Shown here: piece after piece, positions 1-5,052 of the stretch
Numbering within the stretch: the stretch's first letter is position 1
Layout of the letters: the number at the start of each line of letters is the position of its first letter
Assembly (NCBI GenBank): GCA_021545665.1
Contig: JAJRTX010000091.1
Coordinates: forward strand, 1-5,052
Length of the DNA: 5,052 nt
DNA from: Zetaproteobacteria bacterium
GTDB lineage: Bacteria; Pseudomonadota; Zetaproteobacteria; Mariprofundales; Mariprofundaceae
Direction: 5' to 3'
Made by a program: the position numbers and the translations under genes
Notes under the pieces: model-generated
The model's database searches: none
Told to the model about the DNA's origin: nothing
Seen by the model: the letters and a program-made list of their open reading frames with translations, nothing else

Positions 1-122
1 CCGGACTCCCCCACCAGACCCAGTACACGCCCTGCTTTGAGCGTAAGCGAAACACCGGAAACGGCTTCAACTGGATGACCCTGAATGGGCACAGATAGCG
101 ATAAACCACAAATCTCAAGCAT
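1..122 (-). CDS. Peptide-type ABC transporter ATP-binding protein, N-terminal fragment (cut by window edge)
   Basis: Only the first 40 residues are present; the gene continues beyond base 1. The translation begins MLEICGLSLSVPIQG and ends LGLVGES, followed by a codon starting GG. That is the usual first beta-strand region of ABC ATPases running into the Walker A loop (G38-E39-S40-G). GLVGESG before the P-loop is typical of the oligopeptide/dipeptide/nickel importer ATPases (DppD, DppF, OppD, YejF type), so it probably energises uptake of peptides or a similar solute at the inner membrane. Walker B and the signature motif lie outside the window, and substrate cannot be inferred. The start is uncertain: neither the ATG at 122 nor an in-frame GTG at 158 has a well-placed Shine-Dalgarno. 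A purine run (GGAAAGGGG on the minus strand, 149-157) is too far from the ATG and lies just inside the GTG frame. The ATG fits the usual family N-terminus better. It follows fumC on the same strand after a 72-nt gap. Confidence 0.8.
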   Translation of the reverse strand, partial: MLEICGLSLSVPIQGHPVEAVSGVSLTLKAGRVLGLVGES

Positions 123-194
123 GGCGGCAGTGTGACGGAAGCGATGGCCCCTTTCCACAATAATTCAGCATAATGAATAACTCAAAACGAGAGT

Positions 195-1574
195 TCATGG
201 ATGTGGTGCGAGCATGCTCCTCGGGTCCAGCAACTTATCCAGTTCAGCTTCAGGCAGAATCCGAGCTTCAATGCACAACTGACGCACTGTTTTGCCTTCT
301 GCTACTGCTTGCTTGGCGATTTGCGAAGCACGATCATAACCAATTACCGGAGCCAGTGAAGTGACCATACTCATACTCCATTCGATCTGCTCCTCACAAC
401 GCTTGAGTTTGCCTTCAATTCCGGCAATGCATTTATCAGCAAACATGCGGCTGGCATTGGCCAGTAACTGTTCTGATTCAAGCAGATTATGCGCCATCAT
501 CGGCAGCATTACATTGAGATCCAACAAACCTGTCGTACCACCGAAGGCAATTGCTGTATCGTTACCCATGACATGTGCACATACCTGCGCCATAGATTCG
601 GCAATCACCGGATTGACCTTGCCCGGCATAATGGATGAGCCCGGTTGAACAGCCGGAACTGTAATTTCACCAATACCACAGCGCGGTCCGGCATTAAGTA
701 AGCGCACATCATTGGCAATTTTAATCAGTGATACAGCCACGGTTTTCAACTGACCGGACAGCTCAACTGCAGCATCCTGCGCAGCCTGCGCCTCAAAATG
801 GTTTGAGGCCTCATGGAACTTAATGCTGTAAGTGCCTGATAACTCTTTGGCTATTCTGCTTCCAAACTCCGGATGTGTATTTAGACCTGTACCGACAGCT
901 GTGCCTCCCTGAGCCAATTCTGTGATATGCGGAATACAGGATTGCAAGCGCTCCATGCCCAATTCTACCTGTCTGGCCCAACCGGAAATCTCCTGCCCCA
1001 GCGTGATCGGTGTGGCATCCATCAAATGCGTACGCCCTATTTTCACCGCATCTGCCAGTTCATCTGCTTTTTTCGTTAATGCCCCGTGCAAGTGATTTAA
1101 GGCCGGAAGCAAGGCATTGGCCAGCAGATCGGTCGCTGCCACATGAATAGCAGTCGGGATGATATCATTCGATGATTGCCCCATGTTAACGTGATCATTC
1201 GGATGTATTCCACCATTTTCATTAATCTGGCTGCAGCGGTGAGCAATGACTTCATTGGCATTCATATTGGTCGATGTGCCAGATCCTGTCTGGAAAATAT
1301 CGAGTACGAACTCTGCATCCCAGTGCCCATCAGCAACTTCCCGAGCAGCTTCTCGAATCAGATCTGCCTGTGACTTATCAAGCTTGCCGAGTGATTGATT
1401 TACCGTAGCGGCGGCATATTTAATATTCCCCAGCGCCTTAATAAACTCACGGGAAAAACGCAATCCGGATACAGGGAAATTTTCAACAGCTCTTGCTGTT
1501 GATGCGCCATACATCGCATCTGCAGGCACCTGCATTTCTCCCATGGAATCTTTTTCAACTCTATAATCAGTCAT
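195..1574 (-). CDS. fumC: Class II fumarate hydratase (fumarase C)
   Basis: Catalyses reversible hydration of fumarate to L-malate in the cytoplasm (TCA cycle); this class is an iron-independent homotetramer. The protein is 459 residues from MTDYRVEKDSMGEM, close to the usual 460-467. Visible landmarks are TGSGTSTNMN (96-105), VNMGQSSND (129-137), GRTHLMDATP (180-189, catalytic-base histidine H183), AVGTGLNTHPEFG (226-238) and the superfamily signature GSSIMPGKVNP (312-322) on the mobile loop with the second active-site serine. GRTHL and NTHPEFG favour fumarase over aspartase, and the N-terminus VEKDSMGEMQVPADAMYGA is typical of FumC. I chose the ATG at 1574 over a GTG at 1595. It has a strong Shine-Dalgarno (AAGGGAG, 1580-1586 on the minus strand) five bases upstream and matches the family start. 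The ATG overlaps the TAA of the upstream phosphatase by one base, so translation is probably coupled. It looks intact; all key residues are present. Confidence 0.97.
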   Translation of the reverse strand: MTDYRVEKDSMGEMQVPADAMYGASTARAVENFPVSGLRFSREFIKALGNIKYAAATVNQSLGKLDKSQADLIREAAREVADGHWDAEFVLDIFQTGSGTSTNMNANEVIAHRCSQINENGGIHPNDHVNMGQSSNDIIPTAIHVAATDLLANALLPALNHLHGALTKKADELADAVKIGRTHLMDATPITLGQEISGWARQVELGMERLQSCIPHITELAQGGTAVGTGLNTHPEFGSRIAKELSGTYSIKFHEASNHFEAQAAQDAAVELSGQLKTVAVSLIKIANDVRLLNAGPRCGIGEITVPAVQPGSSIMPGKVNPVIAESMAQVCAHVMGNDTAIAFGGTTGLLDLNVMLPMMAHNLLESEQLLANASRMFADKCIAGIEGKLKRCEEQIEWSMSMVTSLAPVIGYDRASQIAKQAVAEGKTVRQLCIEARILPEAELDKLLDPRSMLAPHP

Positions 1575-3196
1575 TATTTCTCCCTTCGCACGCACAATAG
1601 CGTCAAGTCATCACCCTGACCATCCCGGCCAAAGTTGTTTAATTCCTGCATCAATTCGGACGGCAGAGCTTCAAGTGATTTTTGCTGATTGGCTTTAAAC
1701 CATTTCTTCAGTCTGTGTTCACCAAACATCTGTTTCCCTGAACGGTTTGTTGTTTCTGTCACGCCATCAGTGTAAGCCAGCAGTGTATCGCCGGGGGCAA
1801 TATCTGTCCTTACTACTTCATAGCTGCTTCCTTTCACCATACCCAGTGGCGGTGCCGAAGCAGGAAGCAACTGGATACTATTTTTTGTCATCAGCATCGG
1901 CGGCACATGCCCTGCATTGATCCACACCAGCGAATGTGTTTGCGGCTGCAGCTTGGCCATAAACAGTGTAACAAAATTGCCTGAGGTAAGTGTATCGCAC
2001 AAAGTTTCATTTAGATAATTTGCCGCTTCCTCAATAGGCCAATTGATAATCGCCAGTCCACGCAGCATGGCCTGCAAATTAGCCATGGTCAGAGCTGCCG
2101 GATAACCCTTGCCGGACACATCGGCAACAACAAGCCACACACGGCCATCCTGCAATTCAATATAATCAAAATAATCTCCACCAACTGCATAGCAGGTCTG
2201 CTGAAAGCCCTTTAAATGATAATTGGGGATCACCGGAGCAAAACGAGGCATCAGGCCCTGTTGAATTTCAGCTGCAATGGCCAGTGAATCTTTTAAATCA
2301 TCGCGCTCCAGGAGTCCCTCCATGGCCGTATTGAGGCCACGGGCAAGGTCTCCCAAATCATCATCCAAAAGAACAGGAACCCGCTCTTCAAACTGGCCTG
2401 AAGCCAGCTGCTGGAGACCAGCTTCCAATGCTGTAGTCACCCTTTTCAACACATTAGTCATCGCCCAGACCAAAATCAGGCTTGCTGATACCGACATCAC
2501 CAACAACACCAGTGCCTGCGATAAAATAAAATTTTTCTCCAGTTCGTTGTCAGCAGCAAGTGACAGATAAACGTAGAGAGACAAAGTGAGCGTCGGCAAA
2601 AGACTGGTGACAATCAGTACCATCCAGGGGCGTCGCGAAGCAGAGGTAATCTGTTTATTCGTCCGTATACTATCCAGCTTGCTGAGAAATAGTCCTATGC
2701 GAGACAATTTCATACGCAATCTGCTCGAATATAAAATAGAAGTAGACCCGGCAAGTGCCGGAGCCAGTACTAATGCACCAAAGCAAATATTAAGCGCAAG
2801 TGCTGTAAACATGCGCAAACTGAAAGGGTGATCTCCCAGGATTGCATTAACACTGATAATCGCAATAAGGTAAATACCAAAAGCCGCCCCTGTGATAAGG
2901 TATGCTTTCAATGCTCTCCATGGAAAATCTGAAATCACTCTTTCGATAACTTTCTGATGTTTTTCCGGTCGCTCTATTTTACGAAGGCAAATCCCCAATG
3001 GCTGAAAAATCCACCATGCGGCAATGGAGAAAAACAGAATAAGAACGCCGAGATTAAGCACAGATACAACATAGGTAATGCCAAGTTCATTTGCATTGCC
3101 GATTGATCGCATCGTGCTTTGACCAAGCCAGTAGACAAAAAACAACGGCCACAAATAAAGCAAATAACGCCAGAGACTGGTTGATATAAAGTTCAT
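1574..3196 (-). CDS. Membrane-bound SpoIIE-type PP2C serine phosphatase with HAMP domain
   Basis: Predicted inner-membrane protein phosphatase of 540 residues. The N-terminal half holds about six hydrophobic segments (roughly 10-30, 40-65, 97-120, 128-152, 190-212, 224-248). A HAMP-like linker follows (about 248-300, with LEAGLQQLASGQFEERVPV and DDLGDLARGLN). The C-terminal part (about 303-538) is a PPM/SpoIIE catalytic domain. Its motifs are AEIQQGLMP (309-317), VGGDYFDY (338-345, metal ligand D341), VADVSGKGYPAAL (357-369, D359), NAGHVPP (427-433), YTDGVTET (475-482, D477) and GQGDDLTLL (526-534, D529/D530). All expected acidic metal ligands are present, so it is probably active. Relatives such as RsbU, RsbP and SpoIIE dephosphorylate STAS anti-anti-sigma proteins in partner switching; no STAS protein or anti-sigma kinase gene is in this window, so the target is unknown. 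No classical periplasmic sensor domain is obvious, so the signal may be sensed within the membrane or by a partner. The start lacks a good Shine-Dalgarno. The stop overlaps fumC. Confidence 0.93.
   Translation of the reverse strand: MNFISTSLWRYLLYLWPLFFVYWLGQSTMRSIGNANELGITYVVSVLNLGVLILFFSIAAWWIFQPLGICLRKIERPEKHQKVIERVISDFPWRALKAYLITGAAFGIYLIAIISVNAILGDHPFSLRMFTALALNICFGALVLAPALAGSTSILYSSRLRMKLSRIGLFLSKLDSIRTNKQITSASRRPWMVLIVTSLLPTLTLSLYVYLSLAADNELEKNFILSQALVLLVMSVSASLILVWAMTNVLKRVTTALEAGLQQLASGQFEERVPVLLDDDLGDLARGLNTAMEGLLERDDLKDSLAIAAEIQQGLMPRFAPVIPNYHLKGFQQTCYAVGGDYFDYIELQDGRVWLVVADVSGKGYPAALTMANLQAMLRGLAIINWPIEEAANYLNETLCDTLTSGNFVTLFMAKLQPQTHSLVWINAGHVPPMLMTKNSIQLLPASAPPLGMVKGSSYEVVRTDIAPGDTLLAYTDGVTETTNRSGKQMFGEHRLKKWFKANQQKSLEALPSELMQELNNFGRDGQGDDLTLLCVRREK
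1580..1586 (-). promoter_or_regulatory. Shine-Dalgarno of fumC, inside the 3' end of the phosphatase gene
   Basis: On the minus strand AAGGGAG lies five bases before the ATG at 1574 and within the last codons of the phosphatase. It decides the fumC start (ATG 1574 rather than GTG 1595). Ribosomes finishing the phosphatase at TAA (1576-1574) are in place to restart at the overlapping ATG (TAATG). Confidence 0.85.
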
Positions 3197-3202
3197 ATTC
3201 TG

Positions 3203-3232
3203 ACTATAGCTGAATTTTTCATAATTTCACAA
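3203..3232 (-). promoter_or_regulatory. Putative sigma70-type promoter for the phosphatase gene
   Basis: Minus-strand -35 TTGTGA (3232-3227) and -10 TATAGT (3208-3203) are separated by 18 bases, in the 83-nt gap after the TraB-family gene. The -10 ends only six bases before the annotated ATG (3196). A transcript starting at the usual distance would therefore have almost no leader, which fits the lack of a Shine-Dalgarno. It is a motif match only; chance A/T-rich similarity is possible. Confidence 0.45.
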
Positions 3233-3279
3233 GCAGAGGAAAAGGAGCCATGGCATTGTAGTATTCATTCACAATTGAG

Positions 3280-4482
3280 TCAGGTTAATCGTTCAAAAAT
3301 TCGAAATCCTGCAACATAAGTGCCTATTACAGAACCCAGAGTCGAAAACAGGAATACCAGCAGGATACGGGAGACGCGGTTAGTCCACCAACCTTTCATA
3401 TGTGTTGTATCTGTACGCAGTTTTTCAAAATCACCAACACTTGGTTTTCTCAACCATATTTCAATTGCTGCGGTAACCATCCCCGCCCCTATCATTGGAT
3501 TGAGAGAAGTGATCGGCGCTGCAATAAATGCTCCTGCTATCGTTACAGGATGAGCATAAGCCAAAAGGGCTCCCAGGGCAGAAAGTCCGCCATTAATCAG
3601 CACCCAGTCCACAATTAATTGCCAGCCAAGTTCTGAACTGTGAGAAAATCCCGTTCCAAAACCTGTCAATATCAGGACGGTGATCAACCAGGGGAACCAC
3701 TTTAAAAACGAACCGGATTCAGGAATATAGTTCAATAGTTCTAGCTCTTCCTTCATCTTGTCCTTTAAAGGAAAGTGTTCACGACAAAGAATCTTCCTGA
3801 TGCCATTAAAGTGACCTGCTCCTACTACCGCCAGAATATGTCGATGTTCGCTATTGGCAGCTTCCTGCATCAGCCGTATTGCCATATAGCTATCCCTTTC
3901 TTCGATCAAAGGCACATAAAGGTCATGTTCCTTTTCGGCAAACTGGGCAAAAGCAGATTCAAGCATATCTCCTTCTTTAAGCCGTTCAATTTCCTTTTCG
4001 CTGACCTCCTTGTGCGTCACCACACTGTAAAGCAATCCTGCAACAAGATATGAACGTTTCCAGAACGGTATATTGCGATAGATACGTTTTAATGTAACAC
4101 CTATTTTACGATCGATCAGCAACACAGGATAACCAGCTTTATCGGCATCATGAATGGCCACAAGCATTTCAGCTCCCGGTTCTATGCCTAATTGCTCTGC
4201 AGTACGTTGCTGAAACGCTCCAAGAGCAAGACTGGCAGCCACTGTAGCTGCCTGACCTTCCTTCAAAGCCTGAAACAGGTTCATCTCTGCTATAGTGTCA
4301 GGCTCAGTCATGTTTTTATGCCTGCCAGAGCACAATTCAACGGCTACAGCATCATATTCACCTGAAGCTAGCAGCTCACTGACCTTTTCTGCGCTGGCCC
4401 TGGAAACATGTGCTGTGCCCAATACTGTGATATACTGATCGCCGTGCTGAATAGTAAATAGTGGATTTGCATCTGAAGTCAT
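3280..4482 (-). CDS. TraB/PrgY-family membrane protein
   Basis: A 400-residue protein with an N-terminal TraB/PrgY domain and a C-terminal membrane region. Conserved family landmarks are VLGTAHVS (20-27), AVELCSGR (47-54, E49 and R54), LIDRKIGVTLKR (122-133), LIEERDSYMA (192-201) and VVGAGHFNGI (219-228). These GTAH, E..R, ERD and GAGH motifs are shared with the TraB/GumN/TIKI superfamily, in which TIKI proteins are metalloproteases. The C-terminal part has hydrophobic segments at about 262-280, 289-309, 313-341 and 372-394, and the well-conserved block PITSLNPMIGAGMVTAAIE (323-341) followed by WLRKPSVGDFEKL. This layout matches Enterococcus PrgY/TraB, which limit peptide-pheromone activity, and the many bacterial and archaeal homologues of unknown role. 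A peptidase-like activity is inference; the substrate is unknown. No signal peptide is seen, so which side of the membrane the domain faces cannot be told. ATG 4482 is preceded by a weak GGGA about six bases upstream. It is the first gene of the minus-strand series. Confidence 0.9.
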   Translation of the reverse strand: MTSDANPLFTIQHGDQYITVLGTAHVSRASAEKVSELLASGEYDAVAVELCSGRHKNMTEPDTIAEMNLFQALKEGQAATVAASLALGAFQQRTAEQLGIEPGAEMLVAIHDADKAGYPVLLIDRKIGVTLKRIYRNIPFWKRSYLVAGLLYSVVTHKEVSEKEIERLKEGDMLESAFAQFAEKEHDLYVPLIEERDSYMAIRLMQEAANSEHRHILAVVGAGHFNGIRKILCREHFPLKDKMKEELELLNYIPESGSFLKWFPWLITVLILTGFGTGFSHSSELGWQLIVDWVLINGGLSALGALLAYAHPVTIAGAFIAAPITSLNPMIGAGMVTAAIEIWLRKPSVGDFEKLRTDTTHMKGWWTNRVSRILLVFLFSTLGSVIGTYVAGFRIFERLT

Positions 4483-4493
4483 ATATGTCCCGG

Positions 4494-4522
4494 ATAGTAT
4501 TGCAGAATAGCGTTTTTTTCAA
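4494..4522 (-). promoter_or_regulatory. Putative promoter for the TraB-family gene
   Basis: On the minus strand TTGAAA (4522-4517) and TACTAT (4499-4494) are separated by 17 bases, upstream of the ATG at 4482. The -35 matches the consensus at five of six positions and the -10 at four of six. Position fits a short leader of about five bases, which is tight. It is a weak motif match only. Confidence 0.3.
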
Positions 4523-4615
4523 TTCACAGAAATAAGAAGATGCAAACATTGTACTCGAAGCAGTAGCCGGAAATAGTGCTAAGGTTATATCTTTATCTGT
4601 AGGAATTAACCACGT

Positions 4616-4654
4616 TGTTTACAGAATTTCATTAATAAGGAGATTTTGTAAACA
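4616..4654 (+). repeat. Perfect 8-bp inverted repeat bracketing the transposase-relic ribosome binding site
   Basis: TGTTTACA (4616-4623) and its exact reverse complement TGTAAACA (4647-4654) flank 23 bases that contain the Shine-Dalgarno AAGGAG (4637-4642). The right arm ends on the first base of the ATG (4654). It could be a hairpin in the mRNA leader, an operator, or part of an element end. The stem is A/T-rich, so an RNA hairpin with such a loop would be weak. Confidence 0.5.
4637..4642 (+). promoter_or_regulatory. Shine-Dalgarno of the transposase relic
   Basis: AAGGAG lies eleven bases before the ATG at 4654. It supports 4654 as the original start of the transposase, even though the frame is now broken after twelve codons. 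Confidence 0.6.
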
Positions 4655-4942
4655 TGGTAATACACAAGAGAATCAGGTTAACGATCGCTTGATCGACAAG
4701 AGATATGGCGACTATGGCAAACAGGCAATTGGAAAGTTTCAGCGTTAGCTGTCCACTATCGAGTTTCCCGCCCTACGATTTATAAAGCATTGGCTCGTGC
4801 CAGGAAGCAGGAGTTTATTCCTCGGCGCAGTGTTAACAATCGGTTTAAGGCTATGAAGTTCGGTCTGAAACGTTTAGCCAAGGTTGAGAAGAAACTTGAG
4901 GAGAAGCGAAAGCAGGCAGCCTGTAGGTACAATAAGTTGTAG
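4654..4942 (+). pseudogene. IS481-like DDE transposase relic, frameshifted and truncated
   Basis: The frame from ATG 4654 reads MVIHKRIRLTIA and stops at TGA 4690-4692. Skipping one base at about 4684 gives a continuous second frame: SLDRQEIWRLWQTGNWKVSA, then LAVHYRVSRPTIYKALARAR, a basic stretch, and RYNKL before TAG (4940-4942). Together they give about 95 residues. YRVSRPTIYKAL is a helix-turn-helix recognition segment, and the following Lys/Arg-rich part (KFGLKRLAKVEKKLEEKRKQ) resembles the linker before the catalytic core in IS481-family integrase-like transposases. From memory of that family, full-length proteins are over 300 residues, and RYNK is followed by a region entering the DDE domain. 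Here everything after RYNK is missing and no catalytic aspartate is left, so it cannot be an active transposase. The break falls at the start of the palindrome at 4938. Family assignment is by recognition, not by a search. Confidence 0.72.
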
Positions 4943-5003
4943 TAGTCGCGACCTGATCTGACAGTTATCCGAAATGCGGAAGCATTTCTGTCAGGTCACT
5001 ACA
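4938..5003. repeat. Nested 66-bp palindrome, probable insertion-sequence ends in inverted orientation
   Basis: The outer arms TGTAGT (4938-4943) and ACTACA (4998-5003) are exact reverse complements. Inside, GACCTGA (4950-4956) pairs with TCAGGTC (4991-4997), and CTGACAG (4958-4964) can alternatively pair with CTGTCAG (4988-4994). The core GAAATGC (4971-4977), GGAA, GCATTTC (4982-4988) is a perfect 7-bp stem with a GNRA-like tetraloop. The left arm equals the right arm plus small insertions (AGTCGC after TGTAGT, others further in). TGT at the tip fits the ends of IS481-like elements. There is no adjacent U-run on either strand, so an intrinsic terminator is unlikely. Confidence 0.65.
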
Positions 5004-5051
5004 GTTTACGAACTTTTCCATCCAGACTTTTTTACCGTCCTGCAAAGTCTC
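4965..5051 (-). CDS. C-terminal tail of an unidentified protein, possibly cut by the IS end (partial)
   Basis: A minus-strand frame enters from the right edge and ends at TAA (4967-4965) inside the palindrome. It gives 28 residues, beginning ETLQDGKKVWMEKFVNCSDL and ending HFG. The first sixteen or so residues (to FVN) look like normal protein; from CSDLTE onward the codons lie in the IS-like arm (TGTAGTGACCTGACAG read on this strand). This fits a host gene whose 3' end was replaced by the element, which now supplies the last residues and the stop. I do not recognise the protein. With so few residues, a chance open frame remains possible. Confidence 0.35.
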   Translation of the reverse strand, partial: ETLQDGKKVWMEKFVNCSDLTEMLPHFG

Positions 5052-5052
5052 C

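Noticed and set aside
361..648. Plus-strand open frames opposite fumC, the phosphatase and the TraB-family gene (for example 361-648, 2277-2570, 3775-4053).
   Set aside because: They are antisense to well-supported genes, have no recognisable domains and lack good start signals.
3193..3222. A nine-residue leader ORF (MKNSAIVRI) on the minus strand whose TGA overlaps the phosphatase ATG (ATGA).
   Set aside because: Weak ribosome binding site and it lies upstream of the transcription start implied by the best promoter; it may be chance.
3248..3255. Palindrome GCCATGGC between the TraB-family gene and the phosphatase gene.
   Set aside because: No loop and no T-run follows on the minus strand, so it is not a terminator; an 8-bp palindrome is expected by chance.
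4511..4522. T-run (seven T) on the plus strand as part of an intrinsic terminator.
   Set aside because: No G/C-rich hairpin precedes it, and no plus-strand gene ends there.
4536..4745. A 69-codon open stretch on the plus strand (frame of 4542) across the leader and the start of the transposase relic.
   Set aside because: No ATG, GTG or TTG start with a Shine-Dalgarno near its beginning, and the overlapping frame carries the transposase-like sequence; taken as a shadow frame.
5005..5040. T-rich stretch (ACTTTTTTACC) after the palindrome as a terminator tail.
   Set aside because: It lies more than 20 bases past the hairpin, too far for an intrinsic terminator.

Overview
The window (about 48% GC by eye, all recognisable intact genes on the minus strand) looks like ordinary Gram-negative, probably proteobacterial, chromosome. 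The genes seen are a class II fumarase, a membrane SpoIIE-type phosphatase, a PrgY/TraB-like membrane protein and a peptide-type ABC ATPase. No finer taxonomic placement can be supported from this sequence alone.

Layout, read in the direction of transcription (right to left). A TraB/PrgY-family protein (4482-3280) is followed by an 83-nt gap with a plausible promoter. Next comes a six-TM, HAMP-containing PP2C/SpoIIE serine phosphatase (3196-1574). Its TAA stop overlaps the ATG of fumC (1574-195) in a TAATG arrangement, so the two are probably translationally coupled. After a 72-nt gap the 5' end of an oligopeptide/nickel-type ABC transporter ATPase begins (start at 122, or GTG at 158) and runs off the left edge just as the Walker A motif starts. 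The four genes lie head to tail with no visible intrinsic terminator between them, so read-through is possible, but no metabolic link between them is evident.

The right 570 bp hold no intact gene. On the plus strand there is the relic of an IS481-like DDE transposase (4654-4942). It has a good Shine-Dalgarno, a +1 frameshift after ten codons, an HTH and basic linker, and a stop before the catalytic domain. The homology-like stretch ends where a 66-bp nested palindrome begins (4938-5003, TGTAGT...ACTACA, with a perfect 7-bp stem closed by GGAA). I interpret the palindrome as two insertion-sequence ends facing each other, or a very small non-autonomous element. On the minus strand a reading frame enters from the right edge and ends inside this palindrome, as expected if a host gene was cut by the element.

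The most interesting signals are this palindrome and its junctions, the phosphatase-fumC coupling, the near-leaderless promoter of the phosphatase, and a perfect 8-bp inverted repeat bracketing the ribosome binding site of the transposase relic. I found no CRISPR array, tRNA, rRNA or clear new defence or mobile system.
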